From Phytobacter ursingii (GTDB lineage Bacteria; Pseudomonadota; Gammaproteobacteria; Enterobacterales; Enterobacteriaceae), in contig CABDWT010000016.1 of assembly GCA_901456055.1 (NCBI GenBank), positions 682,001 through 746,000 on the forward strand: a DNA stretch of 64,000 nucleotides, written 5' to 3'. Both the position numbers and the translations under genes were made by a program. Shown piece after piece: positions 58,285 to 64,000 of this stretch. The number at the start of each line of letters is the position of its first letter. The first letter of the stretch is position 1. A model generated the notes under the pieces. It was not told the origin of the DNA, did no database searches, and saw only the letters and a program-made list of their open reading frames with translations.

Positions 58285-59771
58285 TTACAAATAACGTGTC
58301 GTCAAATGCTCACGGAAATAGCGGCTATTCAACGCCTCGCCGGTGGCCTGTTCAATCAGCTGTGAGGTGGAGAAACGGCTGCCGTGCTGCCAGATATTCT
58401 GTCGAAGCCAGTCAAACAGCGCGGAAAAATCGCCTTGCGCGATGGCGCCGTCGAGTCCTGGCAATGCGGTACGTGCGGCCTGGAACAATTGAGCAGCATA
58501 CATCGCGCCCAGTGTGTAAGACGGGAAGTAGCCAAATCCGCCATCCGTCCAGTGGATATCTGCATACAGCCGTTACGGTAGTTGCCTTCGGTGGATAAGC
58601 CCAGCCACGCCTGCATTTTTTCATTCCACAGGCCGGGGATATCGTCCACTTCTATCTCGCCATTAATCAGTGCCCGCTCAATTTCGTAGCGCAGGATCAC
58701 ATGGGCCGGATAACTGACTTCGTCGGCATCGACGCGGATAAAACCCGGTTTGACCCGCTGGTTCCAGGCGATGAAGTTATCCTCTTCAAACGCGGGCTGT
58801 GCGCCGAAACGTTGAATAATCGCAGGCAGCAGACGTTTCAGGAAGGCTTCGCTGCGACCAAGCTGCATTTCAAAAAACAGGCTTTGCGATTCATGGATGG
58901 CGGTAGAACGCGCCAGCGCGACCGGTTGCCCCAGCCACTGACGCGGCAGGTTTTGTTCATAACGAGCGTGCCCGGTTTCGTGAACCACACCGAAAAGCGC
59001 GCTGAGCAGTTCATTTTCATCATAGCGGGTGGTGATGCGGACATCTTCCGGTACGCCGCCGCAGAACGGGTGCGCGCTCACGTCCAGCCGCCCGGCGTTA
59101 AAATCGAAACCGAGGAGCGTCATTGCTTCCAGCCCCAGCTCACGCTGGGTAGCGACGGGGAAGGGGCCGACTGGCGCGATCAGCGTTTCACGCGACTGTT
59201 TGTCAACCACACGCTGCAGCAGGTCCGGGAGCCAGGATTTCAGGTCGGCGAACAGCATATCCAGACGGGCGCTGGTCATGTCCGGTTCGAAAATATCCAG
59301 AAGGGCGTCATACGGCGAGCAGCCTTTCGCCCGGGCGCGGATCTTCGCCTCCTCGCGGCTGAGTTTGACGACCTCTTTCAAATTGGCGCTAAAGCCGGTC
59401 CAGTCGTTCGCCGGACGCTGAGTGCGCCAGGCATGTTCGCATTTGCTGCCCGCCAGCGCTTTCGCTTCAACCAGCGACTCCGGTAGCAGCGCGGCCTGCT
59501 GGTACTGGCGCGTCATCTCACGCAGGTTTGCCTGCTCAACATCATTGAGATCCTCGGAAAGGGCATTTTGTAGCCATTCGCCGACCTTTTTATCGGTCAG
59601 AATTTGGTGCTGTAACACACCCAGTTCAGCCAGCGCTTCGCCACGGGCGGTGCTCCCCCCCGGCGGCATCATGGCGAACATGTCCCAGCCGGCGATGGCG
59701 GAGAGGTGCTGAAACCGGCTCAGGCGAGTGAAGGTGCGGGTAAGGGATTGATAGTTTTGATTGTTATCCAT
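58285..59771 (-). pseudogene. M32 carboxypeptidase (Taq type), frameshifted near the C-terminus
   Basis: The first 400 or so codons read as a normal metallocarboxypeptidase Taq: SRFQHLSAIAGWDMFAMMPP at the N-terminus, the zinc motif HETGH in LFGVVHETGHARYEQNLPRQ, and EVSYPAHVILRYEIERALIN. After NYRNGCMQ the frame is lost; the true continuation (DIHWTDGGFGYFPSYTLGAM, YAAQLFQAARTALPGLDGAI, ending EHLTTRYL) is in another frame and ends at 58285. Restoring one base between 58560 and 58561 gives a 495-residue protein, the normal size. The broken frame ends after about 471 codons with unrelated residues. Real mutation or sequencing error cannot be told apart here. Confidence 0.85.
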
Positions 59772-59906
59772 ATTGCCTCTGCAAGCGAGTTCGGAACGAT
59801 GTTAATGAGAGTACAGAGATTCAGGCCGTTAGCAACGGACAAAAAAGTTATGCGCTGGTTTATGGTGGGCAATGAACAACCGGCCTGAGCCCGGGCACAG
59901 AGCAAA

Positions 59907-59929
59907 AACCCCGGAAATAGCCCGGGGTT
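59907..59929 (-). terminator. Terminator of ynfM
   Basis: On the minus strand AACCCCGG and CCGGGGTT pair around a 7-nt loop, and TTTTTG completes the T-run. It lies about 20 bp past the ynfM stop. Confidence 0.85.
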
Positions 59930-59949
59930 ATCGATTACCTCATACCGCG

Positions 59950-61200
59950 TTAACGTAAGCGGCGGTGGAGTCTGCTGCCGACACATAATGCCAGTAACAG
60001 CATCAGCGCAATAAAGCCGCCTACGCCATTCCAGCCATAGTTATGCCAGAACACGCCACCGAGCGTACCTGCGATACTTGAGCCCAGATAATAACTGAAT
60101 AAATACAGTGATGAAGCTTGCCCTTTGGCGCGCCGCGCGCGTGGGCCAATCCAGCTACTGGCGACGGAGTGGGAGGCGAAGAAACCAGCAGTAAAAAGTA
60201 ACATGCCGATAAAAATCGTCCACAGTGAAGGGAATAACGTTAATAAAAGACCGGAAAGCATAATCGCAATCGAGGCCACCATCACCGGCCCACGGCCATA
60301 TTTGGCGGTCATTGCCCCGGCGCGAGGCGAACTCCAGGTCCCGGTTAAATAGGCGACGGAAAGTAATCCCACCACCGCCTGACTTAAAAACCACGGCGAC
60401 TGCATTAACCGATAACCAATGTAATTAAACAGGGTAACGAACGAACCCATTAACAGGAATCCCTCAAGAAATAATAAGGGCAACCCTTTATCGCGCCAGT
60501 GCAGACGGAAATTAATGAATAAGGTGCGCGGGCGTAGCGAGCTTGGGCGGAAATGGCGCGACTCTGGCAAGATACGCCAGAACATTAACGCGGCAGCCAG
60601 CGCAAAACACCCAATGGCGGCCAGTGCGATACGCCAGTTAAAAAAATCCGTGAATACGCCGCTAATAAGACGTCCGCTCATGCCGCCAATCGAGTTGCCG
60701 CTAATGTACAGCCCCATGGAAAAGGCGACAAAGCTCGGGTGGATCTCTTCACTGAGGTAGGTCATTCCCACGGCGGCAACCCCGCTCAATGACAGCCCAA
60801 GCAGAGCGCGCATAAGCAAAATACCGTGCCAGCTGGTCATCAGCGTTGAGAGCAGCGTACAACATGAGGCCAGCAATAAAGCGGTGACCATCACCTTCTT
60901 GCGGCCAATTGCATCTGATAGCGGACCGGTAAATAACAGACCGATAGCCAGCATGGCGGTAGAAATGGACAGGGAAATACTGCTGTTTGCCGGGGAGACG
61001 CCAAATTCCTGCGACAGCACGGGCAAAATAGGCTGTACGCAATAGAGCAGGGCGAAGGTGGCCAGTCCGGCGGAGAAGAGCGCCAGAGTGACGCGCATAA
61101 ATTGGGGGGTACCACGTTTAATAAATTGTGTCGGCAAAGAACGATTATTTTCATCAACACCACTTGCCGGAAGAGTGTCAACGGTAGTTGTACGGCTCAC
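59950..61200 (-). CDS. ynfM: MFS transporter YnfM
   Basis: Drug/arabinose-type MFS exporter of 416 residues, near E. coli YnfM in length and sequence (recall): QFIKRGTPQFMRVTLALFSA, SPANSSISLSISTAMLAIGL, GPLSDAIGRKKVMVTALLLA (motif A) and SSWIGPRARRAKGQASSLYL. Twelve helices after a polar N-terminus of about 35 residues. Divergent from ynfL, which probably regulates it, as in E. coli. Confidence 0.93.
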   Translation of the reverse strand: MSRTTTVDTLPASGVDENNRSLPTQFIKRGTPQFMRVTLALFSAGLATFALLYCVQPILPVLSQEFGVSPANSSISLSISTAMLAIGLLFTGPLSDAIGRKKVMVTALLLASCCTLLSTLMTSWHGILLMRALLGLSLSGVAAVGMTYLSEEIHPSFVAFSMGLYISGNSIGGMSGRLISGVFTDFFNWRIALAAIGCFALAAALMFWRILPESRHFRPSSLRPRTLFINFRLHWRDKGLPLLFLEGFLLMGSFVTLFNYIGYRLMQSPWFLSQAVVGLLSVAYLTGTWSSPRAGAMTAKYGRGPVMVASIAIMLSGLLLTLFPSLWTIFIGMLLFTAGFFASHSVASSWIGPRARRAKGQASSLYLFSYYLGSSIAGTLGGVFWHNYGWNGVGGFIALMLLLALCVGSRLHRRLR

Positions 61201-61308
61201 TTGAAATCCTTAAGTTTACATCCCGGTCAGGCGGGGATGTATTTAAGGGTATGAAACGGGCATTGTTCTGTCTAATATATTAATAATCTCAAATGATACG
61301 TTTAAAAT

Positions 61309-62205
61309 ATGAATATCGAGCTTCGCCATCTTCGTTATTTTATTGCCGTTGCTGAGGAACTGCATTTTGGTCATGCGGCGGCGCGGTTAAATATTTCCCA
61401 GCCGCCGCTTAGCCAGCAAATCCAAATCCTTGAGCAGCAAATAGGCGCGAAGCTACTGGCGCGGACTAATCGCAGCGTGTCGCTGACGCCCGCAGGCCGA
61501 CAGTTTCTGGCAGACAGTCGGCAGATATTAAGCCAGGTGGATGATGCCGTTAGCCGGGCGGCCCGACTGCACCAGGGGGAAACCGGGGATTTGCGCATTG
61601 GCTTTACCTCATCGGCGCCGTTTATTACCGCGGTATCAGACACCCTGTCGTCATTTCGCCAGCGTTATCCGGATGTGCATATCCAGACCCGGGAAATCAA
61701 TACCCGTGAGCAGATTGCCCCGCTCAATGAGGGCAAACTTGACCTCGGGTTGATGCGCAATACCCTGCTGCCTGACACGCTGGCCTGGCAGGTCATTTTG
61801 CGAGAGCCGTTGCTGGCGATGATTCATCGCGATCACCCTCTGGCTGCGAAACCCGGCGTTTCACTGGCAGAACTGGCGCGTGAACCGTTTGTCTTTTTCG
61901 ACCCGCATGTAGGCACCGGGCTGTATGACGATATTCTCGGATTATTACGCCGTTATCACCTGACGCCGTTGATTACTCAGGAGGTGGGGGAGGCGATGAC
62001 TATCATTGGTCTGGTTGCGGCGGGGCTCGGCGTGTCGATTTTACCTGCCTCATTTCGACGTGTGCAGCTTAAAGAAATGCGCTGGGTACCGATCCTGGAA
62101 ACGGATGCGGTCTCGGAAATGTGGCTCGTATGGGCAAAGCATCATGAACAGGGAACCGCGGCACAGCGTTTCAGACAGCAACTCATTTCTGCTGTGAATG
62201 CATAA
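61309..62205 (+). CDS. ynfL: LysR-family regulator YnfL
   Basis: Protein of 298 residues. The HTH is IELRHLRYFIAVAEELHFGH, AAARLNISQPPLSQQIQILE; the effector domain has RIGFTSSAPFITAVSDTLSS and EPFVFFDPHVGTGLYDDILG, which match E. coli YnfL. Divergent from ynfM with a 108-bp shared region. Confidence 0.93.
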   Translation: MNIELRHLRYFIAVAEELHFGHAAARLNISQPPLSQQIQILEQQIGAKLLARTNRSVSLTPAGRQFLADSRQILSQVDDAVSRAARLHQGETGDLRIGFTSSAPFITAVSDTLSSFRQRYPDVHIQTREINTREQIAPLNEGKLDLGLMRNTLLPDTLAWQVILREPLLAMIHRDHPLAAKPGVSLAELAREPFVFFDPHVGTGLYDDILGLLRRYHLTPLITQEVGEAMTIIGLVAAGLGVSILPASFRRVQLKEMRWVPILETDAVSEMWLVWAKHHEQGTAAQRFRQQLISAVNA

Positions 62206-62301
62206 AAAATGGTCAGTATACGCCTGCAAAACGTGCGGTAAATCACAAGCCTACGTAAATATTTGACGGCGACTATTGAAGTGCTTCACCATATCCCAAA
62301 G

Positions 62302-62323
62302 TTTATTTCGAGCTCGAAAATAA
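62302..62323. promoter_or_regulatory. Probable Mlc autoregulatory operator
   Basis: A palindrome centred between 62312 and 62313: TTTATTTCGAG on the left and CTCGAAAATAAA on the right, mismatched only at two inner pairs. It has the A/T-rich, TTTCG-CGAAA look of Mlc/NagC sites and lies 13 bp before the mlc start, consistent with known mlc autorepression. Confidence 0.7.
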
Positions 62324-62335
62324 AGGGAGTAAGAG

Positions 62336-63556
62336 GTGGTTGCTGATAGTCAGCCTGGGCATATTGATCAAATTAAGCAGACCAATGCAGGGGCTGTCTA
62401 CCGCCTTATTGATCAGCTTGGCCCGGTGTCGCGCATCGATCTGTCACGTCTGGCGCAGCTTGCGCCGGCCAGTATTACCAAGATTGTGCGGGAAATGCTT
62501 GAAGCGCACCTGGTACAGGAGACTGAAATTCAGGAGCCGGGTAGCCGCGGGCGGCCAGCTGTTGGGCTGGTGGTTGAGACCGAAGCCTGGCATTACCTCT
62601 CTTTACGCATCAGCCGTGGGGAGATCTTTCTCTCATTGCGTGATTTAAGCAGCAAACTGGTGGTTGAGGAGCGGCAGGAGCTTCCGCTGACCGACGATAA
62701 GCCGCTGCTACAGCGCATCATTGTTCATATCGATCAGTTCTTTATTCGCCATCAGCAAAAGCTGGAGCGTTTAACCGCCATCGCCATCACCTTGCCAGGA
62801 ATTATCGACACGGAACATGGCATTGTGCACCGCATGCCGTTTTATGAAGACGTCAAAGATATGCCGCTTGGCGAAATGCTGGAACAACATACCGGCGTGC
62901 CGGTCTATGTGCAGCATGACATCAGCGCCTGGACCATGGCTGAGGCGCTGTTTGGCGCATCGCGTGGGGCGCGTGATGTTATCCAGGTGGTTATCGACCA
63001 TAACGTCGGGGCCGGAGTGATCACCGACGGTCGCCTGCTTCACGCGGGTAGCAGTAGCCTGGTGGAGATCGGCCATACGCAGGTCGACCCGTACGGTAAA
63101 CGCTGCTACTGCGGTAATCACGGGTGCCTGGAAACCATTGCCAGCGTGGAGAGCGTGCTGGAGCTGGCACAACTTCGCATGAGTCAGTCGATGAGCTCGA
63201 TGCTGCACCAACAACCGCTGACAGTAGAATCATTATGCGATGCGGCGCAGCAGGGCGATTTACTGGCGAAGGATATTATCAGCGGCGTGGGCGCGAATGT
63301 CGGTCGCATTCTCGCCATCATGGTGAATTTATTCAATCCGCAAAAAATCCTCATTGGTTCGCCGCTCAGTAAGGCGGCGGATATCCTCTTCCCGGCGATT
63401 GCTGACTGCATTCGCCAGCAGGCGCTGCCCGCCTACAGCAAACATATTGCCGTCGAAAGCACACAGTTTACCAATCAGGGCACCATGGCTGGTGCGGCGC
63501 TGGTGAAGGACGCGATGTATAACGGATCCTTGTTGATTCGTTTGTTGCAGGGGTAA
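62336..63556 (+). CDS. mlc: Global sugar-PTS repressor Mlc
   Basis: ROK-family repressor of 406 residues, starting at GTG 62336 as in E. coli, after GGGAGTAAGAG. HTH in GPVSRIDLSRLAQLAPASIT then KIVREMLEAHLVQETEI; ROK motifs in VIDHNVGAGVITDGRLLHAG and EIGHTQVDPYGKRCYCGNHG, which has the zinc-binding His and three Cys (C-x-C-x4-C). Mlc represses ptsG, manXYZ, malT and ptsHI and is titrated by dephosphorylated EIICB-Glc at the membrane. Confidence 0.95.
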   Translation: MVADSQPGHIDQIKQTNAGAVYRLIDQLGPVSRIDLSRLAQLAPASITKIVREMLEAHLVQETEIQEPGSRGRPAVGLVVETEAWHYLSLRISRGEIFLSLRDLSSKLVVEERQELPLTDDKPLLQRIIVHIDQFFIRHQQKLERLTAIAITLPGIIDTEHGIVHRMPFYEDVKDMPLGEMLEQHTGVPVYVQHDISAWTMAEALFGASRGARDVIQVVIDHNVGAGVITDGRLLHAGSSSLVEIGHTQVDPYGKRCYCGNHGCLETIASVESVLELAQLRMSQSMSSMLHQQPLTVESLCDAAQQGDLLAKDIISGVGANVGRILAIMVNLFNPQKILIGSPLSKAADILFPAIADCIRQQALPAYSKHIAVESTQFTNQGTMAGAALVKDAMYNGSLLIRLLQG

Positions 63557-63681
63557 CATTTTTACACTGTTCTACTAAAAATTGCGCTATCTCAAGCTGA
63601 ACACCGCAGCCCTAACGTAGACTTTCGCTACTGAATTATTTTCCTGATTTATATTTTCGTAGCATAACGGTGGAGTTAGCG

Positions 63682-64000
63682 ATGCTTAAGCGTTTCTTTG
63701 TAACGGGTACTGATACGTCTGTCGGGAAGACAGTGGTGTCCCGCGCGCTGCTACAGGCGCTGGCCGCTGGCGGCAGTACCGTCGCGGGTTACAAGCCAGT
63801 CGCTAAAGGGAGTAAAGAGACGCCGGAAGGCCTGCGCAATAAAGATGCGCTGGTGCTGCAAAGCGTCTCTTCAATTGATTTACCGTATTCTGCTGTCAAT
63901 CCCATTGCGTTTAGCGAAGATGAAAGTAGCGTGGCGCACAGTTCTGCGATTAATTACACCCTGTTGTCCAATGGTCTGGCGAGCCTGTGCGATCAGGTTG
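63682..64000 (+). CDS. bioD2: Dethiobiotin synthetase homologue BioD2 (partial, runs off the end)
   Basis: The first 106 codons are present. The P-loop is FVTGTDTSVGKTVVSRALLQ, followed by VAGYKPVAKGSKETPEGLRN and PYSAVNPIAFSEDESSVAHS, as in the BioD family. Position directly after mlc identifies it as the ynfK-type paralogue rather than the bio-operon bioD. GTGGAG lies upstream of the ATG at 63682. Confidence 0.93.
   Translation, partial: MLKRFFVTGTDTSVGKTVVSRALLQALAAGGSTVAGYKPVAKGSKETPEGLRNKDALVLQSVSSIDLPYSAVNPIAFSEDESSVAHSSAINYTLLSNGLASLCDQV

Noticed and set aside
58356-59771. Programmed frameshift in the M32 peptidase
   Set aside because: No slippery heptamer at the break; the shift follows loss of a single base within GCAG-GATATC-like sequence.
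1-64000. tRNA, rRNA, CRISPR arrays, prophage or complete IS elements
   Set aside because: No tRNA cloverleaf, rRNA segment, regular spaced repeats, phage structural genes or intact transposase with terminal repeats were seen.

Overview
The window is chromosomal DNA of an Enterobacteriaceae species, most likely Citrobacter or a close relative. The right end carries the E. coli-type gene order mdtJ-mdtI, ydgD-ydgU-asr, ynfM/ynfL, mlc and bioD2 (ynfK), with proteins close to E. coli ones. The species is an inference; the family is secure. No rRNA, tRNA, CRISPR array or intact insertion sequence was seen.

Layout. 1-2.2 kb: a cut LamB-type porin divergent from a LacI-like repressor with lac-operator-like half-sites between them. 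2.3-12.3 kb: regulator/enzyme pairs (MarR with a TetX-like flavoprotein, SDR with LysR, tautomerase with HxlR, LysR with an epimerase), a lipoprotein pair, and an AraE-type arabinose transporter with CRP- and AraC-type sites. 13-19 kb: a five-gene leftward redox operon (cyclophilin-like, MFS, YahK-type alcohol dehydrogenase, hydrolase, aldo/keto reductase) divergent from a LysR gene. 19.4-20.5 kb: debris of an F-type plasmid, including a broken resD recombinase. 20.6-24.4 kb: a codB-pucR-codA-type operon with a sigma-54-like promoter and a deaminase active site altered in the way expected for 5-methylcytosine. 24.6-31.3 kb: small enzymes, acetyltransferases, an IS110 remnant, and a low-GC patch of toxin fragments and orphan immunity genes, including a barstar-like one.

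31.6-34.7 kb: a CGNR regulator with an epoxide-hydrolase-type enzyme, then a pentapeptide-repeat/glycosyltransferase fusion. 35.1-41.8 kb: a Fur-boxed ferric-siderophore uptake operon (receptor, binding protein, two permeases, ATPase, FhuF-type reductase) with no biosynthesis genes. 41.8-44.0 kb: a CSS-EAL phosphodiesterase split exactly at a U UUU UUA heptamer, beside a short FlhD-like protein. 44.7-50.7 kb: a 2-oxoglutarate dioxygenase translationally coupled to a complete sugar-type (CUT1) ABC transporter, then a sugar-dehydrogenase-like SDR; this looks like uptake and oxidation of a sulfonated or sulfated sugar. 50.7-51.3 kb: an SOS-boxed UmuD-like protein that starts where processed UmuD' starts and has lost both catalytic residues. 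51.5-64 kb: AI-2E transporter, mdtJI, GGDEF-EAL protein, ydgD, ydgU, asr, an acetyltransferase, a frameshifted M32 carboxypeptidase, ynfM, ynfL, mlc and the start of bioD2.

A roughly 70-bp repeat recurs in intergenic spots of the left, accessory half. The strongest leads are the dioxygenase/CUT1 operon, the protease-dead UmuD'-like protein, the split CSS-EAL gene, the altered cytosine deaminase with its sigma-54 promoter, and the toxin/immunity debris.
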